From assembly GCA_947167215.1 (NCBI GenBank), contig CAMVHE010000002.1, positions 1 to 64,000 on the forward strand: a stretch of DNA of 64,000 bases, given 5' to 3'. This document shows, in pieces, positions 10,222 to 19,560 of this stretch. Position numbers and translations under genes: made by a program. How positions within the stretch are numbered: the first letter of the stretch is position 1; every line of letters begins with the position of its first letter. The notes under the pieces were generated by a model, which made no database searches, had not been told where the DNA came from, and was given only the letters and a program-made list of their open reading frames with translations. The stretch comes from an uncultured Clostridia bacterium. Its GTDB lineage: Bacteria; Bacillota; Clostridia; Christensenellales; Aristaeellaceae.

Positions 10222-11306
10222 GTGAGTACCTCCTCAAAGCGGTGGGTATGGGAAGAACGGACGCAGGCTTCTACGAAGGCAAGGCGCTCGCAGCCCTCCT
10301 CCAGGGTAGCGTGGAAAGAAGGACGGTCAGAGTCCAGACTGTCATAAAAAGACTGCATGGCGTTGCGCAGGGCATCCGACCAGCCCATCATATGGCCGGC
10401 AGGAAGGGTCACAAAGGGCCGGACAGCCGGCTGACAGGTTGTGCGGTTCATCATGAAGGTGGCTGGGCCCATGCCGCGATGGTACAGCAGAAGACGGTCC
10501 GGTATCTCCTGCTGCCAGGTCATTCCGTATTCCGTGCCCCACAGGGAGAGCATCTGGTCATTGAGGTGTCCGCAGCAGGATTTGGAAATGGTGACCTGCC
10601 CCGGAGTACCGTCTGCAAAACGCAGGAGAACGAATGCCGTGTCCTCCGTATCCATGACGTGCGATTCGCCGGAGGAATAGCGGACAGGGTGATGAATATG
10701 AAGGTCGGCAAGGACGGATACAATGGGCATGCCAAGAACATGGCATGCGGTATCTGCCCAGTGCGTTCCGATATCTGCCAATGCCCTTGAGATGCCGGTG
10801 TTCTCCATGCGGCTGCTCCAGTCGGTTTCCCGGGTGCCGGATTCTTGAAGATAATGCCCGGTGACGGAAAGGATTCTGCCGGGAAGTCCCAGGCGGACAC
10901 GCTCTCGCATCTCCTGCACGGCGGCATTCATGCGGTACTGATGATTGACGGCAGCCTTAAGAGACCGGGATTTCGCAAGGGAGGCAACGGCTTTTCCGCC
11001 TTCCAGTGTCAGTGAAAGCGGTTTCTCGCAGTAGAGGTGTTTATTGGCGGACAGCACGGCGAGGTTTACCTCGTCGTGAAGGGAGACGGGGAGACAGTCA
11101 TGGACCACATCCACGGAGGGATCGGAGAGAATGGAATGCCAGTCCGTGCAGGGCTCCGCTCCGATGCGGGAGGCAAAATCACGGGCCAGTTCTTCCCTGG
11201 AATCACAGACATATGCGATTTCTGCCTGGGGAATGCGGAGCAGCGTGTCTACATGTTCAGCACCGATGAGCCCGAGGCCGAGGACGGCAGAACGGTATTT
11301 CTTCAT
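10218..11306 (-). CDS. Gfo/Idh/MocA family NAD(P)-dependent oxidoreductase
   Basis: MKKYRSAVLGLGLIGAEHVDTLLR Rossmann motif; YCEKPLSLTLEGG; start moved to ATG 11306, downstream of ORF start 11432. Confidence 0.9.
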   Translation of the reverse strand: MKKYRSAVLGLGLIGAEHVDTLLRIPQAEIAYVCDSREELARDFASRIGAEPCTDWHSILSDPSVDVVHDCLPVSLHDEVNLAVLSANKHLYCEKPLSLTLEGGKAVASLAKSRSLKAAVNHQYRMNAAVQEMRERVRLGLPGRILSVTGHYLQESGTRETDWSSRMENTGISRALADIGTHWADTACHVLGMPIVSVLADLHIHHPVRYSSGESHVMDTEDTAFVLLRFADGTPGQVTISKSCCGHLNDQMLSLWGTEYGMTWQQEIPDRLLLYHRGMGPATFMMNRTTCQPAVRPFVTLPAGHMMGWSDALRNAMQSFYDSLDSDRPSFHATLEEGCERLAFVEACVRSSHTHRFEEVLT

Positions 11307-11573
11307 GGAAGAGCCTCCTTTCGGAAAAGGGAAATCCCCCCCCCGGAAAACCGGAGAAAAAGATGCTTCGAATAAGAAAATTATATGCTGAGGCTTGATT
11401 TTCATACATATATCAAAGTTATCAAAAAGCATTATAAATTCATGAAAACGATATATTCACAGGGTAAAAGCCCTGTCCTACAATACAGTCAGGACTATTG
11501 TTGGCAGGAGCGAGCTGTTCCTTTGCCGGATCGGGAATAAGCAACGAGGATAACGAGGAAAGAAGGAAAGTCT

Positions 11574-12980
11574 ATGCTGGATTATCATGTCAAAATTGGC
11601 CTGGCACCGATGCGCCGTGATGTGACGCCGCGCCCGGGAATTTTCAACTGGGAAAAGGGTGAGGAACGCGGCAGGAGAGCGGTGGAATATATTGAGAAGC
11701 ACTTTGCTTCGGAACACGTCTCCTTTGTGGACCTTGCGGGAATCAACGATGTGGATGTGATGTTCTGTGATGCAGACGCGGAAAAGGTGATCCGACGCTT
11801 CAGGGACGAAGAAGTTGATGCGGTGCTCATTATCAACGGCAACTTCGGCAATGAGGAGATTGCGGGCCAGGTGGCCAGGGGTGTCGGGAAACCGGTGTGC
11901 ATTTACGCCATGGAGGATGAGGAATTCCTGCCGGACGGTTCCCGGTTTACGGACAGCCAGTGCGGCATCTTCGGCGTCAGCAGACAGCTCCAGCGGCTGC
12001 ATGTCCCTTTCAGCTTTATTGAAACCAGCAAAGTGGACAGCGATGTTTTTGCAAGGGACTTCATGACCTTCGTGCGCGTCAGCTGCATGGTAAAGAACTT
12101 TACCGGAATGCGCATTGCCCAGGTGGGAATGCGGCCCAAGCCCTTCTGCTCCGTGATTTTCAATGAGGGAGAACTCATGGAAAAATTCGGCCTGCAGATT
12201 GTGCCGGTCAATCTTGCAGTGATTGTCGACCAGTATCAGCGGATACTGAAGGAACGGGACGAGGAACTGACGGCCGGTGCCGCCATGCTGATGGAACGTT
12301 ATGAGATGGATGAGCTGACGCCTCCGCTGCTGAAGAAGGTTTATGCCTTTGTGCTGCTGTATCAGTGGGTATTTGAAACTTACCGTGTGGATGCGGTTTC
12401 AGCGGAATGCTGGACAGCCATGCAGCTGGCGGTGGGGGCAATGCCGTGCACGGCTTACAGTGTACTGGCCGATATGGGCTACATTGTTTCCTGCGAGAGC
12501 GATATGCACGCGGCGATTACCATGGCGTTGCTTTCCTGTGCGACACTGGGCGAAAAGGTGCCGTTCCTTGGAGAATTTACGGTGCGGCATCCCGAAAACC
12601 GGAATGCAGAACTGCTCTGGCACTGCGGACCTTTTGCTTACAGTCTCAAGAAGGAAGGCAGCCCCTGCAAGAATGTGAATATGCGGCAGTGGTTTGCCGT
12701 CAAAGACGGCGAGTATACCGTGGCAAGAATGGACCAGGATAACGGAAATTACAGCATTCTGGCCGGGACCTGTCATTCCACGGAAGGACCGTACACGTTT
12801 GGAACATATCTCTGGGCAGAGTTTTCAGACCTTCCGGCATGGGAGCGGAAGCTGATCGAGGGCCCCTATATCCACCATATGTGCGAGATTGAAGGGGACT
12901 ATACCCGGGAAATCCGGGAGTTCTGCCGCTTTGTGCCTCAGCTTTCTCCGGATGCGGTAGAGGGAGGAAAAACATGTTAG
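11574..12980 (+). CDS. L-fucose/L-arabinose isomerase-like sugar isomerase
   Basis: 468 aa; FucI/AraA-like layout (DAVLIINGNFGNEEIA...; AVSAECWTAMQLAVGAMPCTAYSVLADMGYIVSCESDMHAAITMALL). Confidence 0.75.
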   Translation: MLDYHVKIGLAPMRRDVTPRPGIFNWEKGEERGRRAVEYIEKHFASEHVSFVDLAGINDVDVMFCDADAEKVIRRFRDEEVDAVLIINGNFGNEEIAGQVARGVGKPVCIYAMEDEEFLPDGSRFTDSQCGIFGVSRQLQRLHVPFSFIETSKVDSDVFARDFMTFVRVSCMVKNFTGMRIAQVGMRPKPFCSVIFNEGELMEKFGLQIVPVNLAVIVDQYQRILKERDEELTAGAAMLMERYEMDELTPPLLKKVYAFVLLYQWVFETYRVDAVSAECWTAMQLAVGAMPCTAYSVLADMGYIVSCESDMHAAITMALLSCATLGEKVPFLGEFTVRHPENRNAELLWHCGPFAYSLKKEGSPCKNVNMRQWFAVKDGEYTVARMDQDNGNYSILAGTCHSTEGPYTFGTYLWAEFSDLPAWERKLIEGPYIHHMCEIEGDYTREIREFCRFVPQLSPDAVEGGKTC

Positions 12981-13807
12981 TAAGCCTTAAAAATGTCCTC
13001 GGCACGGCAGAAAAAAGAGGCTGTGCCATTCCGGCGTTTAATGTCTATAATGCCGAAACCGCCATGGGCGTGCTTCAGGCGGCGGAGAAAAGCAATGCCT
13101 GCGTAATACTGCAGATGTACAGCCGCCTGTTTTCCAATACGGAAGCCGAATTCATGATGCCGGCGCTTGTGGCGGCGGCCAGACGTTCCACGGTACGGGT
13201 TGCCATACACCTGGATCATGGTGCGGATGAAACGGTTGTGATGCGCGCGCTTCGATGGGGATGCACCGGGGTCATGAGGGATGCCAGCACCCTGCCCTTT
13301 GAAGAGAATGCAGCGATTCTGCGCAAAGTGGTTGCGATGGCGCATGCCGTGGGAGTGGATGTGGAAGGAGAACTGGGACACATCGGCGCTGCAAAGGACG
13401 GAGTGCCCACGGACTATACGCAGGTGGAAGAGGCAGCACAGTTTGTGAAGGAAACCGGCGTGGATGCGCTGGCCATTCTGGTGGGAACTGCCCATGGACG
13501 GTATCCCAAGGCGCCGAAAATCGCAATTGACCGCATACGGGAAATTCATGCGGCGGTACCGGACTGCGCCCTGGTTCTCCATGGCGGAAGCGGCGTGCCG
13601 GATGACCAGATTCGCGCGGCAGTGGAGGCAGGCATCCGCAAAATCAACTTCGGAACCGATGTATGCTATGCCTTCCTGGACAGCGTGTTTAACGTCAGCC
13701 GGGAGATTTATGCGGTGGACCTCTTCATGAAGGATCCGGTTTCTTCCGTTGCAGCTTTTGCCGCGGAGAAGATCGCTTTGCTTGGAGCGGAGAATAGCAA
13801 TGGATGA
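12974..13807 (+). CDS. Class II fructose-bisphosphate/tagatose-bisphosphate-type aldolase
   Basis: AIPAFNVYNAETAMGVLQAAEK; IHLDHGAD; VDVEGELGHIG; DALAILVGTAHG; LVLHGGSGVPDDQIRAAVEAGIRKINFGTD. Confidence 0.92.
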   Translation: MLVSLKNVLGTAEKRGCAIPAFNVYNAETAMGVLQAAEKSNACVILQMYSRLFSNTEAEFMMPALVAAARRSTVRVAIHLDHGADETVVMRALRWGCTGVMRDASTLPFEENAAILRKVVAMAHAVGVDVEGELGHIGAAKDGVPTDYTQVEEAAQFVKETGVDALAILVGTAHGRYPKAPKIAIDRIREIHAAVPDCALVLHGGSGVPDDQIRAAVEAGIRKINFGTDVCYAFLDSVFNVSREIYAVDLFMKDPVSSVAAFAAEKIALLGAENSNG

Positions 13808-14738
13808 AAGGAAACAATGGCCGCAGATCGTGGGAATTGGCAGCAGTGTATATGATACGCTCATGGTAACCCCGCGGTTTCCGGAGGAAGATACGAAAAT
13901 ACAGGGGATCGAGACCAAAATCCAGGGCGGGGGTCCGTGTGCTACGGCACTGGTGGCCGCCAGCAAGCTGGGAGTCCGCACGGCGTATATGGGAACGCTG
14001 GGAGATGACCCCTTCGGTACATTCATGAAGGCGGACTTCGAAAAGTATGGTGTGGATACCCGGGCGGTGATCATGGTACCGGGAGGAGTATCGTTTCATT
14101 CCGTAGTTTTGCTAAGCCGGGAGAGTGCCAGCCGGACATGTATTTGGAACCGGGGTACGGTGCCCCCGCCGGAAAAGGGACAGCTTGATCTTCCCATGCT
14201 GATGCATGCGAAAATCCTCCATGTGGACGGACACATGCTGGAGGCGGCCATGTATGCGGCGCAGAAGGTGCATGAAGCCGGCGGGAAAGTCAGCTACGAT
14301 GCCGGCGGAACCTATCCAGGCGTGGAGGAACTGCTTCCCATGGCAGACTATCTGATTCCCTCAGAAGAGTTTGCACGGAAGATGACCGGGGCTGATGCGG
14401 CGGAAGAAGCGGCAGAAATCCTCTACAGGTGCTTCCGGCCGGAAGTGCTGGTGATTACCGAGGGAAAGAAGGGAGGCATCCTGCTGGACGGGCAGGGACT
14501 CCGGCGCTATGAGAGCTATCCGGTGGAAGCAGTGGATACGAACGGCTGCGGGGATACTTTCCATGGTGCATTTGCGGCTGCCAAGATTTATGGGATGGAT
14601 AACGACAGAGCCTGCAGGTATGCCAGTGCAGCTGCAGCAATGAAGTGCATGCGGCTGGGAGCCAGAGAGGCAATTCCGACCGATTCGGCGTGCCGCGCAT
14701 TCCTGCGGGACCGGGGCGTCGTACTTGAAGAGGAGTAG
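13800..14738 (+). CDS. PfkB/ribokinase-family carbohydrate kinase
   Basis: GIGSSVYDTLMVTPRFPEEDTK...GGGPCATALVAASKLG; C-terminal DTNGCGDTFHGAFAAA. Confidence 0.9.
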   Translation: MDERKQWPQIVGIGSSVYDTLMVTPRFPEEDTKIQGIETKIQGGGPCATALVAASKLGVRTAYMGTLGDDPFGTFMKADFEKYGVDTRAVIMVPGGVSFHSVVLLSRESASRTCIWNRGTVPPPEKGQLDLPMLMHAKILHVDGHMLEAAMYAAQKVHEAGGKVSYDAGGTYPGVEELLPMADYLIPSEEFARKMTGADAAEEAAEILYRCFRPEVLVITEGKKGGILLDGQGLRRYESYPVEAVDTNGCGDTFHGAFAAAKIYGMDNDRACRYASAAAAMKCMRLGAREAIPTDSACRAFLRDRGVVLEEE

Positions 14739-14748
14739 GAGGGAGACA

Positions 14749-16179
14749 ATGGAAAAAAGAGCATTCATGGGGACGATGATCCAGACGGAACTGGAAGATG
14801 TTGTGGGTGTGGAGAATGTCTCCGTTTCGTTGAGTGATCGGGCGACCTATGGCGTGGATTATTTCTGGATCGGACGGATGTGGGTGGACCGCGGACAGAC
14901 GCCGCCGATGCCGGACTGGATTGTGCGTCCGGGGTGTACGGAGGAAGTAAGCAAAATCCTGAAGATTGCCAACTACTACCGGATCCCGGTGCATATCTGG
15001 GGAGGCGGAAGCGGATCCCAGGGAGGCGCGCTTCCCATGGCGGGCGGCATCCTTATGGACATGAAGCGCATGAATCATCTGATCCGGCTGGATGAAGTGA
15101 GCAGAACCATAACCGCAGAGGCGGGCATGATCTTCCAGCAGCTTGAATGGTATGCGAATGAAAAGGGATACTCCTGCCAGCATATTCCTTCGTGTCTGAC
15201 GTGCGGCACCATCGGCGGCGCGCTGGGACACCGGGGAATCGGGATCATGAGCACAAAGTACGGCAAAATCGACGACATGTGCATTTCCATGGAAGTGGTG
15301 CTGCCGAACGGAGACATCATCCATACGCTGCCGGTACCGAAGCATGCGGCAGGACCGGACCTGAATCAGATCTTTATCGGCTCAGAAGGCACCCTCGGGG
15401 TAATTACCAAGGCTACCTTCAAGCTTTTTGAACAGCCGGAAAGCCGGCAGTTCCGGGCGTTCCTTTTCCCGGATATGCATTCCGGCTATATGGCGGGCAG
15501 GGATCTCATGCAGAAGGTAAAGCCTTCCATCCTGCGGTTCTTTGATGAGGCGGAAACCGTTTCCATCATCAAGAAGATCCTGGGCTTTGAGAAAAAGGGA
15601 TGCTTCATGAACCTTGCCGTGGAAGGCATCCGCAGGATTGTGGACATTGAGATGGAAACCATTGTGGAGATAGCAGCACAGTGGGGCGGAGAGGACCTGG
15701 GGAGCGAATACGGGGAAAAGTGGTATGAGAACCGGATTACCTTCTTCTATCCGGGACATATCATGGACATCCCGCAGATGTTTGGAACCATGGACACCGT
15801 GGCAACCTACGACAACATCGAGAAGATCTACTGGGCAATGAAGAAAGCTGTCGAAGAGAACTTCCCCTTTGTCCGCTATATTTCCCATTCCAGTCACTGG
15901 TATGAATGGGGATGCATGAACTATACCCGCTTCATTGTGGATCCCAAGGATGTGCCGAAAGATCCGGAAGAAGCGATAAGGCTCCATAACCAGATCTGGA
16001 ATGTGGGCGTACGGGCAGCCATGGAAAACGGCGGCGTGATCAATGACCATCATGGAATCGGCCTGAAACTGTCAAGGCTGATGAAGGAGCAGTATGGTCC
16101 GGCCATGCAGGTGATGGAAGGACTTAAAAAGTCACTGGATCCCAACGGCATCCTGAATCCCTATAAACTGGGGCTGTGA
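14749..16179 (+). CDS. FAD-binding oxidase (GlcD/LctD/AGPS-like 2-hydroxyacid dehydrogenase family)
   Basis: PGCTEEVSKILKIANYYRIPVHIWGGGSGSQGGALP; GSEGTLGVIT; GGVINDHHGIG; DPNGILNPYKL. Confidence 0.88.
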   Translation: MEKRAFMGTMIQTELEDVVGVENVSVSLSDRATYGVDYFWIGRMWVDRGQTPPMPDWIVRPGCTEEVSKILKIANYYRIPVHIWGGGSGSQGGALPMAGGILMDMKRMNHLIRLDEVSRTITAEAGMIFQQLEWYANEKGYSCQHIPSCLTCGTIGGALGHRGIGIMSTKYGKIDDMCISMEVVLPNGDIIHTLPVPKHAAGPDLNQIFIGSEGTLGVITKATFKLFEQPESRQFRAFLFPDMHSGYMAGRDLMQKVKPSILRFFDEAETVSIIKKILGFEKKGCFMNLAVEGIRRIVDIEMETIVEIAAQWGGEDLGSEYGEKWYENRITFFYPGHIMDIPQMFGTMDTVATYDNIEKIYWAMKKAVEENFPFVRYISHSSHWYEWGCMNYTRFIVDPKDVPKDPEEAIRLHNQIWNVGVRAAMENGGVINDHHGIGLKLSRLMKEQYGPAMQVMEGLKKSLDPNGILNPYKLGL

Positions 16180-16192
16180 GGAGGAGAAGACG

Positions 16193-17275
16193 ATGTTCAG
16201 TGAAAAAGCCAGAAAAAATGCAGATGCATGCCGGTTCTGCTGGATGTGTCGGCATCTGTGCCCGGTGCAGCTGGTGACCGGAAAGGAAACCAACACGCCC
16301 AGGGCAAAGGGACTGCAGGTCAGCATGCTGGAGCGCGGCATGCCCATGGACATGGATTGCGCCAGGACCATGTATGAATGCCTGCTCTGCGGAGCATGCA
16401 CCAACGACTGCGCAACCGGATATGATCCGCTTGTCTACATTCGGGAGGCCAGAACGGAGGCGAACGTACTCGGACTGGTCCCGCCGGAGGTGGAGCATGT
16501 GCTGGATTTAATTGCCGGGACCGGGAATCTGTACGGCAGCAAGGAGTGCGGGCTTCCGCTGGAGAACATTCCGGAAGAGGGGAAAATCCTGGTATGGCTC
16601 GGAGAGACAGCCCGGTATTCCCGGCCGGAGGTGGCAGAAGCACTGCTTTCCATTCTCGAAAAAGCAGGCGTGAAGGCCGCAGTACTGAAGGATGAACCGC
16701 AGAGCGGGAACACGCTAGGCGACCTCATGGGTTATATCGAGGATGTACGCCAGGCTGCAAAGCATGCAGCGAAAGCGATTGCCCGCAGCGGTGCGGAAAA
16801 GGTGATAGTCCTTGACAGCTATGATGCGGCGTTCATGCGTCATGCTTTCCCGGAATGGGGAATAGCCCTTCCGGAAATAGAGACGGCAACCTCCTTTGTG
16901 GCGGAACTGGTCCGTACGGGCAGGCTGACGCCCAAAAAGGACAGCGGGATTGTGACATACCATGATGGCAGCAGGCTGGCCAGGGACCTTGATGAACATG
17001 AGCCGGCCAGGGAAATTCTGAGGGCCATGGGGTATGAAATCCATGAAATGTGGCAGAACCGCCGCCTGGCAAAATGCTGCGGAACATCGGTGATGCGTGC
17101 ATTATTCCCGGAAATCTGGAAGGGAACAGCGGAAAACCGGTGGCAGGATGTGAAACGGACAGATGCCCGGGTACTGGTGGCAGCATGCCCGCAGAGCACG
17201 GAGGCACTTTCGGCAACGGTGCCGGAAGGATACCGTTATGAGGATCTGTTTGTGCTGCTGAATGCGCACCTGTGA
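16193..17275 (+). CDS. (Fe-S)-binding protein, GlcF/HdrD-like
   Basis: Two CxxCxxCxxxC clusters (CRFCWMCRHLC, CLLCGACTNDC) and a CCG-type region (AKCCGTS). Confidence 0.85.
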   Translation: MFSEKARKNADACRFCWMCRHLCPVQLVTGKETNTPRAKGLQVSMLERGMPMDMDCARTMYECLLCGACTNDCATGYDPLVYIREARTEANVLGLVPPEVEHVLDLIAGTGNLYGSKECGLPLENIPEEGKILVWLGETARYSRPEVAEALLSILEKAGVKAAVLKDEPQSGNTLGDLMGYIEDVRQAAKHAAKAIARSGAEKVIVLDSYDAAFMRHAFPEWGIALPEIETATSFVAELVRTGRLTPKKDSGIVTYHDGSRLARDLDEHEPAREILRAMGYEIHEMWQNRRLAKCCGTSVMRALFPEIWKGTAENRWQDVKRTDARVLVAACPQSTEALSATVPEGYRYEDLFVLLNAHL

Positions 17276-17278
17276 TGG

Positions 17279-17310
17279 AAACAGCGCAGACTGCAGTGTC
17301 TGCGCTGTTT
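17279..17310 (+). other. Perfect 13-bp intercistronic hairpin
   Basis: AAACAGCGCAGAC-TGCAGT-GTCTGCGCTGTTT between the GlcF-like and FGGY kinase genes. Confidence 0.85.
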
Positions 17311-17329
17311 GTGCCAGAGGAGTAAAAAG

Positions 17330-18805
17330 ATGGAATATTTGCTGGGAATAGACTTCGGCGGCAGTGCATCGAAAGCGACATTATTGGGAACGGACGGAAA
17401 GGTGTATGCCACTTCGGAGCGGGAATATCCGACGTATTATCCGGAAAACGGCTGGGCGGAACAGGATGTGATGGACAGCTATTCCGCCATGACCGGGAAT
17501 ATCCGGGAGATCCTGGATAAAACCGGCATTTCGCCGGAATCGGTTCTGGCGCTGTGCCTGGATGCCGCTACGCATACGGCGGTGCTGGTCGGAAAAGACG
17601 GAGCTCCGGTGCGCCGTGCCATTTACTGGACGGATACCCGTGCCCACGAGGAAGCGGAAGAACTTCAGAGGAGCATGGGGAGCACCCTGATGCAGACGTG
17701 CTATAACGGCGTATCCAGCCTGTGGACGCTGCCGCAGCTGATGTGGCTCCGCAGACATGAACCGGAAGTCCTGCAGAAGACCTGGAAAATCATGGCCGTG
17801 AAGGATTATGTGCGCTATCTGCTGACCGGGGACGCAGTTACGGACAACATCGAAGCCATGGGGTTCATGCTCTATGACGTAAAAAAGGAAGAATGGAGCG
17901 GCCGTTTCTGTGAACTTGCCGGAATCCGGGCGGAACAGATGCCGGGAGTCGTTGATCCCCTGCAGTTTATGTCTCCGCTGACGAAAAAGGCCCGGCAGGA
18001 TACCGGACTTACGGAACGAACGCAGGTAATTGCCGGAGCAACCGATACCGTGATGGAAGTATATGCGGCTGGGGCAGTGTCCTGCAGGCAGGCTACGGTA
18101 AAACTGGCAACCGCGGGAAGAATCTGTGCAATAACGGACCATGCGGTGGTGGATCCCAGACTGGTGACTTACCGGCATGTGGTGAAAGGGATGTGGTATC
18201 CAGGCACGGCAACCAGGTCCTGTGCAGCCAGCAACCGCTGGTACCGGGATACCTTTGGCGGCACCTACGAGGAAATGAGTGCGGCAGCAGCAGAAGTCGG
18301 CAGAGGCAGTGCGGGGCTCTTCTTTCATCCCTACCTTCAGGGGGAAATCACCCCGTATCTGAATGATAAACTGCGTGCCAGCTTTATCGGTGCGACAGGA
18401 TTCCACACGAAGGCGCATTTCAACAGGGCGGTGCTGGAGGGTGTGGCCTATTCCATGAAGGACTGTTATGAGGTTCTGAAAGAACTGTCCATTGCTCCGG
18501 GAGAAGCCGTTGCCATAGGAGGGGGAGCCAAGTCGCCGCTCTGGCGTCAGATTCTGGCGGATATGCTGAATATACCGCTCCGGAGTGTCCGGAATGTGGA
18601 CAGTTCCCTGGGCAGTGCCATGCTGGCAGGAGTTGCCGCCGGTGTTTTCGCAGATCATGCGGAGGCTGTAAAATGCTGTGTTCATGAGACGGGGGTTACG
18701 ATGCCGGACCCGGAAGGCGTAGCATTTTATGAGGAAGGCTTTGAAATCTACAAGGCAATCGTGAAGGCGCTGACTCCTGTCTACGAGATGTGGGGGAAAA
18801 AATGA
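17330..18805 (+). CDS. FGGY-family carbohydrate kinase (xylulokinase-like)
   Basis: MEYLLGIDFGGSASKATLLG; AIYWTDTRAHEEA; GATDTVMEVYAAGA; AIGGGAKSPLWRQILADM. Confidence 0.9.
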   Translation: MEYLLGIDFGGSASKATLLGTDGKVYATSEREYPTYYPENGWAEQDVMDSYSAMTGNIREILDKTGISPESVLALCLDAATHTAVLVGKDGAPVRRAIYWTDTRAHEEAEELQRSMGSTLMQTCYNGVSSLWTLPQLMWLRRHEPEVLQKTWKIMAVKDYVRYLLTGDAVTDNIEAMGFMLYDVKKEEWSGRFCELAGIRAEQMPGVVDPLQFMSPLTKKARQDTGLTERTQVIAGATDTVMEVYAAGAVSCRQATVKLATAGRICAITDHAVVDPRLVTYRHVVKGMWYPGTATRSCAASNRWYRDTFGGTYEEMSAAAAEVGRGSAGLFFHPYLQGEITPYLNDKLRASFIGATGFHTKAHFNRAVLEGVAYSMKDCYEVLKELSIAPGEAVAIGGGAKSPLWRQILADMLNIPLRSVRNVDSSLGSAMLAGVAAGVFADHAEAVKCCVHETGVTMPDPEGVAFYEEGFEIYKAIVKALTPVYEMWGKK

Positions 18806-19560
18806 TAATTCTCGTTTTCGTCAAGCAGGTGCCGGAAATGACGGACGTGCCGATGCAGGACGATTACACGCTGGACCGGGAGCAGGGCGCCCAGATCCTC
18901 AATCCGGCAGATGAATCGGCCCTGGAATGGGCGCTTGCACAGGAAGGAGAGGTGACGGTTGTCAGCATGGGTCCGCCGAGGGCGGAAAACATGCTGCGGG
19001 AATGCCTTTCCCGTGGCGCGGATCATGCAGTACTGCTGTCCGACCCGGCGTTTGCCGGTGCGGATTCCCTGGTGACGGCCAGATGTCTTGCAAGGGCAGC
19101 GGAAGTGCTTTCCCCTTTTGATATCATCTCCTGCGGAAGGCGGTCCCTGGACGGGGAAACCGGGCAGGTGGGGCCGATGGTGGCCTCCCTGCTGGAGCTT
19201 CCCTGCCTGCCGAACCTGGTGTCGGCGGAAAGGAAGGAAGCGGTGGAAGGAATCCAGCTGACAGAGCGGGGAACCTGCCGCTGGCGGTGCACCATGCCGG
19301 CAGTGCTTACTTTCTGTGAATGGAGCTATTCGCTTCGACTGCCGACCATGCAGGGAATGAGGCGCGCCAGAAAGGAAGAGATAACCATCCTGAAAGCAGC
19401 GGACCTGTCGCTTTCCCCATCGGAATGCGGTCTTGCCGCATCCCCGACCCGGGTCGTACGTGCAGAGATGCATGAACCGGGAATCCGACATTGCAGGAAA
19501 ATGTCGCCGGCAGAGCTTGTGCAGACACTGAAGCTGCAGGTTCCGGAGGTGATGGAATGA
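18802..19560 (+). CDS. etfB: Electron transfer flavoprotein beta subunit
   Basis: MIILVFVKQVPEMTDV...LNPADESALEWAL...DIISCGRRSLDGETGQVGPMVASLLELPCLPNL. Confidence 0.9.
   Translation: MIILVFVKQVPEMTDVPMQDDYTLDREQGAQILNPADESALEWALAQEGEVTVVSMGPPRAENMLRECLSRGADHAVLLSDPAFAGADSLVTARCLARAAEVLSPFDIISCGRRSLDGETGQVGPMVASLLELPCLPNLVSAERKEAVEGIQLTERGTCRWRCTMPAVLTFCEWSYSLRLPTMQGMRRARKEEITILKAADLSLSPSECGLAASPTRVVRAEMHEPGIRHCRKMSPAELVQTLKLQVPEVME

Noticed and set aside
9415-10347. 310-aa plus-strand ORF
   Set aside because: Antisense to the ThuA-like gene, whose translation is clearly protein-like.
12977-14074. 365-aa minus-strand ORF
   Set aside because: Antisense to the aldolase and PfkB kinase genes; shadow ORF.
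17381-18685. 434-aa minus-strand ORF
   Set aside because: Shadow of the FGGY kinase gene, which has clear family motifs.
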